From the NCBI GenBank assembly GCA_964244115.1, contig CAXTHM010000038.1:1-35552 (forward strand): a stretch of 35,552 bases of DNA, given 5' to 3'. This stretch comes from CADCWK01 sp964244115. GTDB lineage: Bacteria > Chloroflexota > Chloroflexia > Thermomicrobiales > UBA6265. The stretch's first letter is position 1. Every line of letters starts with the position of its first letter. Made by a program: the position numbers and the translations under genes. Below, piece after piece: positions 25,207-33,778 of the stretch. A model generated the notes under the pieces. It saw only the letters and a program-made list of their open reading frames with translations, did not search any database and was not told the origin of the DNA.

Positions 25207-25242
25207 GGCGCCTGCGGACGCCGGACTCGCTTCGCCCCTACA
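25207..25242. repeat. Second dispersed repeat type, copy 1
   Basis: It shares a GG(C/T)GCCTGCGG opening and a (G/C)CCCTACA ending with positions 32151-32189, in the same orientation, with a divergent centre. Both copies are in convergent intergenic regions. Confidence 0.4.
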
Positions 25243-25320
25243 AAAAGGCAGGGCCGTCATCGCCCGGACGACGTGTTCCCAAGACCGTGCATTGCGGAGC
25301 CATGATCTGGGGTTCGCTAG

Positions 25321-26601
25321 CTACCCCCGGATGATCGACCGGCCCGGCCAGACCGCGGCATCTTCGAGCTCCTCCTCGATGCGGAGGAGCTGGTTGTACT
25401 TCGCGACGCGGTCCACGCGAGACGGGGCGCCGGTCTTGATCTGCCCGGCGTTGGTGGCGACGGCGAGGTCGGCGATGAACGTGTCGTCCGTCTCGCCGGA
25501 GCGATGCGAGATCACCACCCCGAAGCCGTTGCGCTGGGCGAGATCGATCGCGTCCATCGTCTCCGTCAGCGTCCCGATCTGGTTGAGCTTGACCAGGATC
25601 GCGTTGCCGGAGCGCTCGGCGATGCCGCGGCGGAGGCGTTCGACGTTCGTCACGTAGAGATCGTCCCCGACGAGCTGGACCTTGTCCCCGACGCGCTCCG
25701 TGAGCTGCCGCCAGGTCTCCCAGTCGTCCTCGGCCAGCCCGTCCTCGATCGAGGTGATCGGGAAGTCGGCGGTCCATCCGGCGTAGTAGTCCACGATCTC
25801 GCCGGCGGACAGGGTGCGGCCCTCGCCGGCGAGGTTGTACTGGCCGTCCTCGTAGAACTCCGACGCGGCCGGATCGAGCGCGATGACGAGGTCCTCACCG
25901 GGTCGGTAGCCGGCCGCCTCGATCGCCCGGGTCACGATCGCGACGGCGTCCCGGTTGCTCGGCAGGCTCGGGGCGTAGCCGCCCTCGTCGCCGACGTTGG
26001 TGTTCTGCCCCATGTCGTGCAGGAGCTTCTTCAGGGCGTGGAAGACCTCGGTGCCCCAGCGCAGCCCCTCACGGTAGCTCGGCGCCCCGACCGGCATGAC
26101 CATGAACTCCTGCATGTCGACGCTGGAGCCCATCGCGTGCTTGCCGCCGTTGAGGATGTTCATCATCGGGACCGGCAGCGTCTGCGCTCGCGGCCCACCG
26201 AGGTAGCGATAGAGCGGTAGCCCGGTGACGTCGGCCGCGGCCCGGGCGACCGCCAGGGAGACGCCGAGGATCGCGTTGGCGCCCAGCCGGCCCTTGTTCG
26301 GCGTGCCGTCGAGGGCGATCAGCGCCCGGTCGATCCCGGTCTGGTCGAGCGCGTCCAGGCCGACGATGGCCTCGGCGATCTCGACGTTGACGTTGGCGAC
26401 GGCCCGGAGCACGCCCTTGCCGCCGTAGCGGCCCTTGTCCCCGTCCCGGAGCTCGACGGCCTCATGAGCGCCGGTGCTGGCGCCGGACGGCACGGCCGCG
26501 ATGCCGAGCTCGCCGGTCACGACGCTGACCTCGACCTCGACGGTCGGGTTCCCGCGGGAGTCGAGGATCTCTCGGGCGAAGACACTGTCGATGATGGGCA
26601 T
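25321..26601 (-). CDS. eno: Enolase
   Basis: Enolase dehydrates 2-phosphoglycerate to phosphoenolpyruvate in glycolysis and needs magnesium. The protein is 426 residues, normal length. ILDSRGNPTVEV opens the N-terminal domain near 11. SGASTGAHEAVELRDG near 39 is the mobile substrate loop. EDGLAEDDWE near 285 and GDDLYVTN near 311 give metal ligands. LVKLNQIGT near 335 holds the catalytic Lys, and SHRSGETDDTFIADLAV near 364 closes the active site. The ATG at 26601 has AAGGAG five bases upstream. It is divergent from the pheS T-box transcript, and a CAGTAT lies at 26757-26752 in the direction of eno. Confidence 0.97.
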   Translation of the reverse strand: MPIIDSVFAREILDSRGNPTVEVEVSVVTGELGIAAVPSGASTGAHEAVELRDGDKGRYGGKGVLRAVANVNVEIAEAIVGLDALDQTGIDRALIALDGTPNKGRLGANAILGVSLAVARAAADVTGLPLYRYLGGPRAQTLPVPMMNILNGGKHAMGSSVDMQEFMVMPVGAPSYREGLRWGTEVFHALKKLLHDMGQNTNVGDEGGYAPSLPSNRDAVAIVTRAIEAAGYRPGEDLVIALDPAASEFYEDGQYNLAGEGRTLSAGEIVDYYAGWTADFPITSIEDGLAEDDWETWRQLTERVGDKVQLVGDDLYVTNVERLRRGIAERSGNAILVKLNQIGTLTETMDAIDLAQRNGFGVVISHRSGETDDTFIADLAVATNAGQIKTGAPSRVDRVAKYNQLLRIEEELEDAAVWPGRSIIRG

Positions 26602-26748
26602 GGTCTCTCCTTCTCAACGCAGGCTGGGTCGGCGGTTCAGGGCCGAGTCCGGTGATCGGCTGGCGATGGGTGTGGAGCCCTCGGACGAACGGCCCGACGC
26701 AGGATACCGGATCAGCCTCGCCGGCCGGTCCGGACGTGGCCGGTCTGG

Positions 26749-26756
26749 CTATACTG
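26749..26756. promoter_or_regulatory. Near-symmetrical -10 element between eno and the pheS leader
   Basis: CTATACTG gives TATACT (26750-26755) towards the T-box and pheS, and CAGTAT in the opposite direction towards eno. It is the inverted copy of the octamer at 21006-21013. Transcription from it would start near 26762, just before the T-box. No good -35 is seen. Confidence 0.45.
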
Positions 26757-26780
26757 ACCGCTGATACGAGGAACGTTGTG

Positions 26781-27055
26781 ACGGGGAGAGTACGCGGGTC
26801 GGGATCAGGCAGGGACGGTGCGCCAGGGACTGCGAGCGTACCGGCGGTCCGACCCGCGGAAGTTCACCTCCGAACGCGATGGGGAACGCGGCCGACGCCG
26901 CTGGTAGTCATCGACGGCCGCCCACCGCTACCGGGCTCCGATCGTCCGCGCTGCCGCGTGGCCGTTCGCTGAGCGCGTCGCCCGGACCGGGCGGCGAATC
27001 AGGGTGGTACCGCGAGTCCCTCTCGTCCCTGCGACGACGGGGCTCATCTGTTTTT
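26781..27055 (+). ncRNA. T-box riboswitch, phenylalanine specifier
   Basis: This leader senses uncharged tRNA-Phe and controls pheST by transcription attenuation. AGTA (26789-26792) and a 10-bp perfect stem (26793-26802 with 26849-26858) form stem I. The specifier loop on its 3' side reads GAAG-TTC-ACC with TTC, a Phe codon, at 26863-26865, and GGAG/CTCC closes the base. A 9-bp stem III lies at 26976-26996. The T-box motif AGGGTGGTACCGCG is at 27001-27014. The terminator stem GAGTCCC (27014-27020) with GGGGCTC (27039-27045) is followed by TTTTT at 27051-27055. The antiterminator (AGGG with CCCT at 27018-27021) and the terminator share bases, so they exclude each other. Confidence 0.93.
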
Positions 27056-27087
27056 CCGGATCAGGCATGGCGGGAGATCGAGCAGCG

Positions 27088-28131
27088 ATGACGTTCACGG
27101 AGGACCTGGCCACGCTGCGCGAGCGGGCGCTGGCGGCACTGGGACAGACGACGGACCTGGCCGGGGTGCAGGCGTGGGAGCGGGCCACGCTCGGCGCGAA
27201 AGGCGAACTGACCGGGCTGCTGCGCGGTCTCGGCAAACTGACCGCCGAGGAGCGACCGGAGGCGGGCCGATCGGCCAATGCCCTCAAGATCGAGCTGATG
27301 GAGGCCTATGCCGGTCGGGAGCGCGGGCTGGCCGCGGCCGACCTCGATCAGCGGCTGGCCGCGGACGCGATCGACGTCACCCTGCCGGGCCGCGTCCCCG
27401 AGACGGGCCAACTGCACCCGATCACCGAGATGATCGAGGAACTGAGCGAGATCTTCGCGCTGATGGGCTTCCAGACCGTCTACGGCCCCGAGGTCGAGAC
27501 GGCGCACTACAACTTCGACCAGCTCAACATCCCGGCCGACCACCCGGCTCGCGACGTCTGGGACACGTTCGTCGTCGAGGGCGACACCGAGGTCGTCCTC
27601 CGGACCCACACGTCGCCGATGCAGGCGCGGGTCATGGAATCGACCGAGCCGCCGGTCCGAGTCGTCGTGCCCGGTCGCTGCTACCGGTTCGAGGCCCAGG
27701 ACGCCTCCCACGAGTGGGCCTTCCATCAGCTCGAAGGGCTGGCGGTCGATGAGCGGATCACCATGGCCGACCTGAAGGGCGTCCTGCGGGAGATGGCGCG
27801 GCAGCTGTTCGGCGGCGACCGGCGGATCCGGTTCCGGTGCGACTTCTTTCCGTTCGTCGAGCCCGGTGTGGACTTCTCGGTCGACTGCTCGGTCTGCGGC
27901 GGCAAGGGCTGCCGGGTCTGCAAGTACACCGGCTGGCTGGAGATGGGCGGGGCCGGGATGGTCCACCCCAGGGTGCTGGAGGCGGCGGGCTATGACGCCC
28001 AGCGGTACACCGGCTTCGCCTTCGGACTCGGGATCGAGCGGATGATCATGATGCGCCACGGTGTGAACGATGTCCGGGCGTTCGCCGGCAACGATCTGCG
28101 GTTCCTGCGTCAGTTCGCCGGCGGGGTCTAG
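27088..28131 (+). CDS. pheS: Phenylalanyl-tRNA synthetase alpha subunit
   Basis: PheS is the catalytic subunit of the (alpha-beta)2 enzyme that charges tRNA-Phe. The protein is 347 residues from the ATG at 27088. A coiled-coil tRNA-contact arm covers about 1-85. The class II catalytic domain follows: motif 1 around HPITEMIEEL near 110, motif 2 GRCYRFEAQDASHEWAFHQ near 196-214, and motif 3 FGLGIERMIM near 313. A Cys cluster (CSVCGGKGCRVCKYTGW) near 270 is seen in many bacterial PheS. An in-frame ATG at 27067 is possible, but 27088 has GGGAG upstream and fits the family N-terminus. A start at 27004 would lie within the T-box and is rejected. Confidence 0.94.
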   Translation: MTFTEDLATLRERALAALGQTTDLAGVQAWERATLGAKGELTGLLRGLGKLTAEERPEAGRSANALKIELMEAYAGRERGLAAADLDQRLAADAIDVTLPGRVPETGQLHPITEMIEELSEIFALMGFQTVYGPEVETAHYNFDQLNIPADHPARDVWDTFVVEGDTEVVLRTHTSPMQARVMESTEPPVRVVVPGRCYRFEAQDASHEWAFHQLEGLAVDERITMADLKGVLREMARQLFGGDRRIRFRCDFFPFVEPGVDFSVDCSVCGGKGCRVCKYTGWLEMGGAGMVHPRVLEAAGYDAQRYTGFAFGLGIERMIMMRHGVNDVRAFAGNDLRFLRQFAGGV

Positions 28132-28175
28132 GGCAATCATCTGATGACACATGCGACAACACGGAGGGTGGCCCG

Positions 28176-30647
28176 GTGAAGGTACCGATGCGGTGGCTGG
28201 AGGAGATCGTCCCGACCGGGCTCGAGCCGAGAGAGCTCGCCCGGCGGATGACGATGGCCGGTCTGGAAGCCGAACAGGTCGAGGAGGTTCCAGCCGGCTG
28301 GGATAACGTCTACGTCGGCCTCGTGACGAAGGTCGAGCGGCACCCGGACGCCGACCGCCTCAATCTGGTCGATGTCGAGTACGGCGACCAGAGTCTCCGG
28401 GTCGTGACCGGGGCGCCGAACATCGCCGAGGGGCAGAAGGTCGCGCTGGCGCTGGCCGGGGCGCGTCTGATCGACCCGTATACCGAGTCGCCGACCCCGG
28501 TCTACAAGACGCTCAAGCCGGGCAAGATCCGGGGGATCGTCTCCGAGGGGATGGTCTGCTCGGAGCGGGAACTCGGCCTCTCGGATGAGCACGAGGGCAT
28601 CATGGTTCTCGGCGAGAACGCTCCGGTGGGTGCGCTCCTGAAGGACTGGCTCGGGGATACCGTGATCGAGTTCGAGATCACGCCGAACCTCGTCCATGCC
28701 TTCTCGATCGTCGGCATCGCCCGGCAGGCGTCGCCGCTGACCGGGGTCGATGTCCGTGTCCCGCGGCGCGTCGATCTCGGCAACCTGCCGATTGGCTCGG
28801 ATGTTGTTGCGGTCGACGACCCGGATCTCTGCCCGCGCCTGGTCGGGGCCGTCGTCGCGGGCGTGACGATCGCGCCGTCGCCGGAGTGGCTCCAGCGCCG
28901 CCTGGTCCACGCCGGGCTGCGACCGGTCAACAACCTCGTCGACATCACCAACTACGTCATGCTGGAGTTTGGTCAGCCGCTGCACGCCTACGACCGCCGG
29001 CGTCTGACCGGTGGTCGGATCGTCGCCCGGCGATCCCGTAACGGCGAGACGCTGGAGACGATCGACCACCAGCGGCGCGACCTCGCGACCGGCACCCTCG
29101 TCATCGCCGATGCCGAGCGTCCAGTCGGGGTCGCCGGCGTGATGGGTGGCGTCGATAGCGAGGTCGCGGACGACACCACCGAGATCCTGCTCGAGGCGGC
29201 GGCCTTCGACATGAAGGCGGTCCGGCGCTCCCGGACGGCGCTCAGGCTCCGGACCGATGCCTCGGCCCGATTCGAGCGCGGTCTCGATCCGAACCTCCCA
29301 GCCGACGGTATCGCCCGGGCGCTGGCCCTGATCCTGGAGGTCTGCCCGAATGCCCGGGTGACGGCCGTCCAGGACATCTATCCGGAGCCGGTCCTGCCGT
29401 GGCAGGTATCCCTGCCGACGAGCCTGTTCGAGCGGGTGCTCGGAGTCGCGATCCCGGAACCGACGATCGACGACGCCCTCGGCCGACTCGGGCTCGACCC
29501 GGTGTTCGCCGGCGACGAGGCGGCTCGGAGTCTCACGGTCACGGTCCCGACCGAGCGCCGCGACGTCACCATCCCGGAGGACGTCGTCGAGGAAGTTGCC
29601 CGGATCGTCGGCTACGACGCGCTCCCGGAGACGCTGCCCGACGGTCGGCTGCCGGCCGTCAACCGCGACCTCGCCGTGGGGTATCAGAACGACGTGCGGC
29701 GCCGAGCCGCCGCGGCTGGGCTGGTCGAGTGCATCAGTTACCCGACGATCGGGGCTCCGGACCTGGCCGCCCTGGCAGGCGGGACGTTCGATCATGGGAC
29801 CGTCGTCGGTATCCTCGACCGGCGCCCGGCAAGCCACCTGTTGACGCTCGTCAACCCGCTCCAGGCCGATCGCCCATACCTACGCAACACGCTCGTCCCG
29901 TCGCTGCTCGGCGTCGCGACCGAGAACCGGAAGCATGACACCCGAGTCGCCCTGTTCGAAGTCGGCCGGACGTTCCGGCCGGTCGAGGGTCGGGAGTTGC
30001 CGGACGAGGTCGCCACACTGGGGCTCGTCATGTCCGGTGCGCGGCAGGAGCCGGATCGCTTCGCCGCGAAGGGCGAACTCGATTTCTTCGACGCCAAGGG
30101 TGCCCTGGAGGCGATCTTCGGCGCCGATACCCTCACAGACCCGCTAACCTTCAAGGTGGCTTCGGAGCCCCTGCCGTTCCTGCATCCCGGTCGGTCGGCC
30201 GACCTGATGCTGGGGACTCGCCTCGTGGGGATCCTCGGCGAACTCCGGCCCGATGTGGCCCGACAGGTCGGCTTCGACGAGAGCCGCGTGGTGGTCGCCG
30301 AGATCGACCTCCAGGCCATGTTCGCCGCCCGCGTCGATCGCGCAAATGGCAAGCGCGTGCCGCGCTTCCTGCCGGCCCAGCAGGACTTCGCCATCATCGT
30401 CGACCGGTCGGTCCCGGCGGAGGATGTGCGTCAGGCGTTGGCGTCGGGAGCCGGACCGCTGGCGACCGGCATGACGCTCTTCGATGTCTTCGAGGGCGAG
30501 CAGATCGGCGCGGGCAGGAAGAGCCTGGCCTGGCGGGTCACCTTCGAAGCGCCGGACCGGGCGCTGACCGACGCGGAACTGGTCAAGACCCGGTCCCGGA
30601 TCGAGAAGGTGCTCAAGCAGCGCGTCAATGGCGTGCTGCGTGGGTAG
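28176..30647 (+). CDS. pheT: Phenylalanyl-tRNA synthetase beta subunit
   Basis: PheT binds tRNA-Phe and edits mischarged tyrosine. The protein is 823 residues, normal length. An N-terminal tRNA-binding (EMAP-like) domain at about 39-150 includes HPDADRLNLVDV. The B3/B4 editing region follows (about 210-385, with NNLVDITNYVMLEFGQPLHAYD). The B5 domain is near 400-475. A catalytic-like core covers about 490-690. A C-terminal anticodon-binding FDX-ACB domain starts near 730 with RFLPAQQDFAIIVD. The GTG at 28176 has GGAGG eight bases upstream. It lies 44 bases after pheS, so it is one operon under the T-box. Confidence 0.96.
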   Translation: MKVPMRWLEEIVPTGLEPRELARRMTMAGLEAEQVEEVPAGWDNVYVGLVTKVERHPDADRLNLVDVEYGDQSLRVVTGAPNIAEGQKVALALAGARLIDPYTESPTPVYKTLKPGKIRGIVSEGMVCSERELGLSDEHEGIMVLGENAPVGALLKDWLGDTVIEFEITPNLVHAFSIVGIARQASPLTGVDVRVPRRVDLGNLPIGSDVVAVDDPDLCPRLVGAVVAGVTIAPSPEWLQRRLVHAGLRPVNNLVDITNYVMLEFGQPLHAYDRRRLTGGRIVARRSRNGETLETIDHQRRDLATGTLVIADAERPVGVAGVMGGVDSEVADDTTEILLEAAAFDMKAVRRSRTALRLRTDASARFERGLDPNLPADGIARALALILEVCPNARVTAVQDIYPEPVLPWQVSLPTSLFERVLGVAIPEPTIDDALGRLGLDPVFAGDEAARSLTVTVPTERRDVTIPEDVVEEVARIVGYDALPETLPDGRLPAVNRDLAVGYQNDVRRRAAAAGLVECISYPTIGAPDLAALAGGTFDHGTVVGILDRRPASHLLTLVNPLQADRPYLRNTLVPSLLGVATENRKHDTRVALFEVGRTFRPVEGRELPDEVATLGLVMSGARQEPDRFAAKGELDFFDAKGALEAIFGADTLTDPLTFKVASEPLPFLHPGRSADLMLGTRLVGILGELRPDVARQVGFDESRVVVAEIDLQAMFAARVDRANGKRVPRFLPAQQDFAIIVDRSVPAEDVRQALASGAGPLATGMTLFDVFEGEQIGAGRKSLAWRVTFEAPDRALTDAELVKTRSRIEKVLKQRVNGVLRG

Positions 30648-30688
30648 GGGTGATCGACGAGCTGTCGTCGACCTAAGGAGTACGAATC

Positions 30689-32044
30689 GTGTCTGAGCGT
30701 GTGGGTGATCTGATCCGGGTGATCCGGGACATCGATGTCGCTCGGCAGCGCCTGACGCGGCGGCGAGGCTACATCGAGCCCGAACTGTCGTCGGTCGCCC
30801 GTGAAGGCATCCGACGGGTGTTCGGCGAGGACCTGACCGTCGAGCAGGTCGTCGACCGGATCCTCAGCGATGTCCGGCAGCACGGCGACGCCGCGATCCG
30901 GCGCTACACGGAGGCGTTCGACCGGGTGATCCCGCACCCGATCGAGGTGCCGCGCTCGGTCTGGGAGGAGGCATACGAGGCGTTGCCCTCCGACCTGGCC
31001 CAGGCCATGGAGATCGCGGCCGAGCAGATCGAGCGCTTCCACCGCAAGCAGGTCCGGACCTCATGGATCGACTGGTCCGATGAGGGCGCGCTCGGACAGA
31101 TCGTCCGGCCGATCGAGCGCGTCGGGATCTACGTCCCCGGCGGGCTGGCCGCCTACCCGTCGTCGCTGATGATGACCGCGATCCCGGCCCGGGTCGCCGG
31201 GGTGAAGGAGGTCTTCGTCTGCGCCCCGCCCAGCGGTGGCGCGATCTCGCCGGTCGTGCTGGCGGCCGCGGCGGTTGCCGGGGTCGACCGGGTCTTCCAG
31301 GTCGGCGGCGCCCAGGCGATCGCGGCGATGGCGTACGGGACCGAGTCGATCCCGGACGTCGACAAGATCTACGGGCCGGGCAACATCTTCGTCGTGACCG
31401 CCAAGCGCCGCGTCGCCGGGACGGTCGGGATCGAGTTCCTGCCCGGCCCGACCGAGACGCTGATCATCGCCGACGACGAGGCCAATCCCGTCCACGTCGC
31501 CGCCGACCTGTTGGCCCAGGCCGAGCACGACCCGATGGCGAGCCCGATCCTGATCGTGACCTCGGAGCGCATGGCCGAGCTCGTCCGCCGCCAACTGGCG
31601 GTGCAGCTCGAGACGCTGGAGCGAGCCGACATCGCCCGGGCGGCCCTCCGCAACAACGGCGTGATCGCGATCTCCGCGAGTGTCGAGGTCGCCGTCGACC
31701 TGGCGAACGCCTTCGCGCCCGAGCACCTCTGTCTGCTGGTCCGCAACCCCTGGGACGTGATCCCGCTGGTCCACAACGCCGGCGGGATCTTCGTCGGCGA
31801 GGACAGCCCGGAGGCGATGGCCGACTACACGCTCGGACCCAGCCACGTCATGCCGACTGGCGGCAGCGCCCGGTTCGCCTCGCCGATCCACGTCGCCGAC
31901 TTCACCAAGGTCATCTCGGTTGCCGCCGCCAACCGCAAGGCCCTGGAGCGGGTCGGACCGGCGGCCGCCCTGTTCGCCCGGGCCGAGGGCCTGACCGGTC
32001 ACGCCCGAGCGATCGAGCAGCGGTTGGAGGAGATCGACCGGTAA
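30689..32044 (+). CDS. hisD: Histidinol dehydrogenase
   Basis: HisD carries out the last two steps of histidine synthesis, oxidising histidinol to histidine with NAD and zinc. The protein is 451 residues. Marks in order are VGIYVPGG near 147, VGGAQAIAAMAYGTESIP near 208, KIYGPGN near 229, AEHD near 284 and APEHL with catalytic Glu345 and His346. The zinc/substrate region DYTLGPSHVMPTGG near 380 has Ser where many HisD have Asn. AAGGAG at 30675-30680 fixes the GTG start. No other his gene is nearby. It follows pheT by 41 bases and may be read from the T-box transcript. A HisD-like dehydrogenase with another substrate cannot be fully excluded. Confidence 0.88.
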   Translation: MSERVGDLIRVIRDIDVARQRLTRRRGYIEPELSSVAREGIRRVFGEDLTVEQVVDRILSDVRQHGDAAIRRYTEAFDRVIPHPIEVPRSVWEEAYEALPSDLAQAMEIAAEQIERFHRKQVRTSWIDWSDEGALGQIVRPIERVGIYVPGGLAAYPSSLMMTAIPARVAGVKEVFVCAPPSGGAISPVVLAAAAVAGVDRVFQVGGAQAIAAMAYGTESIPDVDKIYGPGNIFVVTAKRRVAGTVGIEFLPGPTETLIIADDEANPVHVAADLLAQAEHDPMASPILIVTSERMAELVRRQLAVQLETLERADIARAALRNNGVIAISASVEVAVDLANAFAPEHLCLLVRNPWDVIPLVHNAGGIFVGEDSPEAMADYTLGPSHVMPTGGSARFASPIHVADFTKVISVAAANRKALERVGPAAALFARAEGLTGHARAIEQRLEEIDR

Positions 32045-32120
32045 CACTGGATCGCCGTCGTGGGGGCGAAGCTTGCGAGCCAGGCCGCGGGGGCGGCCAT
32101 CGCTTTCGCAACACGCAGGG

Positions 32121-32142
32121 CCGAAGCGAACAACCGCTTCGG
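32121..32142 (+). terminator. Hairpin downstream of hisD
   Basis: A perfect 8-bp stem, CCGAAGCG (32121-32128) with CGCTTCGG (32135-32142), closes a six-base loop about 77 bases past the hisD stop. No T run follows. It sits inside a repeat-like GC-rich stretch, so it may belong to a repeat rather than be a terminator. Confidence 0.35.
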
Positions 32143-32150
32143 CTCGGCGT

Positions 32151-32189
32151 GGTGCCTGCGGCGCGGACACGGCAAACCACGTCCCTACA
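32151..32189. repeat. Second dispersed repeat type, copy 2
   Basis: It is related to 25207-25242 by the shared GG(T/C)GCCTGCGG start and (T/C)CCCTACA end. It lies between convergent hisD and ruvA. The whole gap 32045-32243 is GC-rich and has no coding frame I would support. Confidence 0.4.
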
Positions 32190-32243
32190 GTCGGCTAGCC
32201 GTCGGTCCTCAGTGGCAGGCACTTCGGTCCAGGCTCGATCCGA

Positions 32244-32837
32244 CTAACGACTGCCCAAGGACCGGAGGGCGGCGAGGAGCCGGGCCTCGGTCCCTTCGAT
32301 GTCACTGGGGATGCTGTTGACGCTGGTGGCGATCTCGGCCGGGGAGTAGCCCAGCGATTGCAATGCCTCGACGACCTCGTCGACCGATGCGCCGGGAATC
32401 GGCGACGAGCCGGAGCGGGGCTCGAGCCCTTGCAGGGCGGGCAGCTTGCCGCGCATCTCGAGGATCAGCCGGGCGGCGGTCTTCTGGCCGATCCCCGGGA
32501 CGGTCGCCAGCAGGGAGGCGTTCTCGGTCGCGATCGCGTGGTGGAGCTGATCGATCGGGAAGCGGGACAGGACGGCGCAGGCCAGCCGCGGGCCGACGCC
32601 GGTCACGCTGACGAGCGTGTCGAACAGGCGGAGCTCGTCGGCGGTGGCGAAGCCGTAGAGGCTCATCTGGTCCTCGCGGACGATCAGGCGCGTCACGACG
32701 ACGACCTCGGTGCCGGGCTCGCCACTCTGCCCGAGGGTGTTGGCGCTGGTGCCGACCTGGTAGATGACGCCGTTGACGTCGATGAAGAGCGCGTCGACCG
32801 TCTTGGTGTAGACGCGGCCACGGAGTCCGGCGATCAT
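32244..32837 (-). CDS. ruvA: Holliday junction helicase subunit RuvA
   Basis: RuvA binds four-way junctions and loads the RuvB motor for branch migration. The protein is 197 residues, typical. An N-terminal OB-fold domain (1-64) begins MIAGLRGRV. Two helix-hairpin-helix motifs lie near 75-90 (LVSVTGVGPRLACAVL) and 110-125 (LATVPGIGQKTAARLI). A C-terminal RuvB-binding helical domain covers about 150-197. The ATG at 32837 overlaps the amidohydrolase stop in ATGA, so translation is coupled. No ruvB or ruvC is adjacent in the window; downstream is a convergent repeat region. Confidence 0.96.
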   Translation of the reverse strand: MIAGLRGRVYTKTVDALFIDVNGVIYQVGTSANTLGQSGEPGTEVVVVTRLIVREDQMSLYGFATADELRLFDTLVSVTGVGPRLACAVLSRFPIDQLHHAIATENASLLATVPGIGQKTAARLILEMRGKLPALQGLEPRSGSSPIPGASVDEVVEALQSLGYSPAEIATSVNSIPSDIEGTEARLLAALRSLGSR

Positions 32838-33763
32838 CGGGCAGCGTCTCCTTGCGGGGTCAGGGGAACGGACAGGCGGTACGTCTCGCGGGCGGAGTCG
32901 CCGACGATCAGGCGCAGGCTGTCCGGGTCGAGGTCGGTCGCAAGGGTGCGGCGCAGGAATCGGCCCTGGCGCAGCACCGGGAAGTCGGACCCCCAGAGGA
33001 TCCGGTCCGGTCCGACGAGACTGGTCGCCACCTGAAGGATGTCATGCCGGTAGAGATACGGCGACGCCGCCGTGTCGTATCGCACCCGCCGGCAGAGCGC
33101 CGCGACCTCGGGCATCAGCTCGTAGAACGGCAGCCCACCACCCCAGTGGGCCAGGACGATGTCGAGATCCTGATTGGCGGCGAGGAACCGGAGCAACCGG
33201 TCGGGTGTCGCCGTGCCCTTGCCGGGGTAGGCGTGGCCGACCGGCTCGGTGGCATGGAGCAGGATCGGCCGGCCGGCAGCGGCACAGGTCGCGGTGAAGG
33301 CGGCCAGTCCAGGCTGATCGGTGAGGTCGAATCCCTGCCCGTCGGCGTTCAGCTCGCCAATCCCGGACGCGCCGATCGCGAAGCAGCGCTCGGCCTCGGC
33401 CGGGGCCGTCGGGTGGTCGGGGACGACGATCCCCAGCCACGACAGGCGGCCACCGCTGGCCGCGCTCGCGGCTGCCATCCAGTCGTTGTTCAGCCGGCAG
33501 AGACCGGGATCGGACCAGGGGAACCCGCACATGACGCTGTGGTCGACCCCGGAGCTGGCCATGCTGACGAGCAGGTCGGCGTCGTTCGTCAGCAGCGCCG
33601 TCGGGTTGGCGTAGAGGTGACCGAACCAGTGATCCCGCCGAACGAGGTCGTCCCGACCGGTGATGACCTCGTCGGGGAACGCGTGGACGTGGGCGTCGAC
33701 GACGATCCTGCCGGGATGAACCCCCGGACCCGGCGTATCGGCGATCGGGTCGGTGCCGGCCAT
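32834..33763 (-). CDS. Amidohydrolase-family metal-dependent hydrolase
   Basis: This is a TIM-barrel hydrolase of the amidohydrolase-2 type. The substrate is unknown. The protein is 309 residues. The metal ligands are visible: VDAHVHAFP with HxH near 23-30, HATEP near 173, LAHWGGG near 206, and WGSDFP near 260 with the catalytic Asp. The pattern resembles decarboxylases and lactonases such as those acting on aromatic acids. It lies 15 bases after the PP2C gene and overlaps ruvA by four bases, so the three form a probable operon. No clear functional link to RuvA or the phosphatase is visible. The ATG at 33763 has only a weak GGGA upstream. Confidence 0.83.
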   Translation of the reverse strand: MAGTDPIADTPGPGVHPGRIVVDAHVHAFPDEVITGRDDLVRRDHWFGHLYANPTALLTNDADLLVSMASSGVDHSVMCGFPWSDPGLCRLNNDWMAAASAASGGRLSWLGIVVPDHPTAPAEAERCFAIGASGIGELNADGQGFDLTDQPGLAAFTATCAAAGRPILLHATEPVGHAYPGKGTATPDRLLRFLAANQDLDIVLAHWGGGLPFYELMPEVAALCRRVRYDTAASPYLYRHDILQVATSLVGPDRILWGSDFPVLRQGRFLRRTLATDLDPDSLRLIVGDSARETYRLSVPLTPQGDAAR

Positions 33764-33778
33764 CCCATGTATCCCGGT

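Larger units (their letters stand above)
24941..25320. other. Non-coding region with GC-rich repeats between gpmI and eno
   Basis: These 380 bases separate two convergent genes and hold no credible gene. Positions 25089-25139 carry the palindromic GC-rich repeat matching the window start. Positions 25207-25242 carry a second repeat type (see 32151-32189). A clear terminator with a T run was not found for either gene, although the hairpins here could serve. Confidence 0.6.

Noticed and set aside
27004..27087. A pheS start at 27004
   Set aside because: This segment is the T-box antiterminator and terminator. Starts at 27067 or 27088 lie after it.
32045..32243. A small gene or CRISPR-like array between hisD and ruvA
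   Set aside because: There are no regularly spaced direct repeats and no credible coding frame, only a hairpin and a dispersed repeat.
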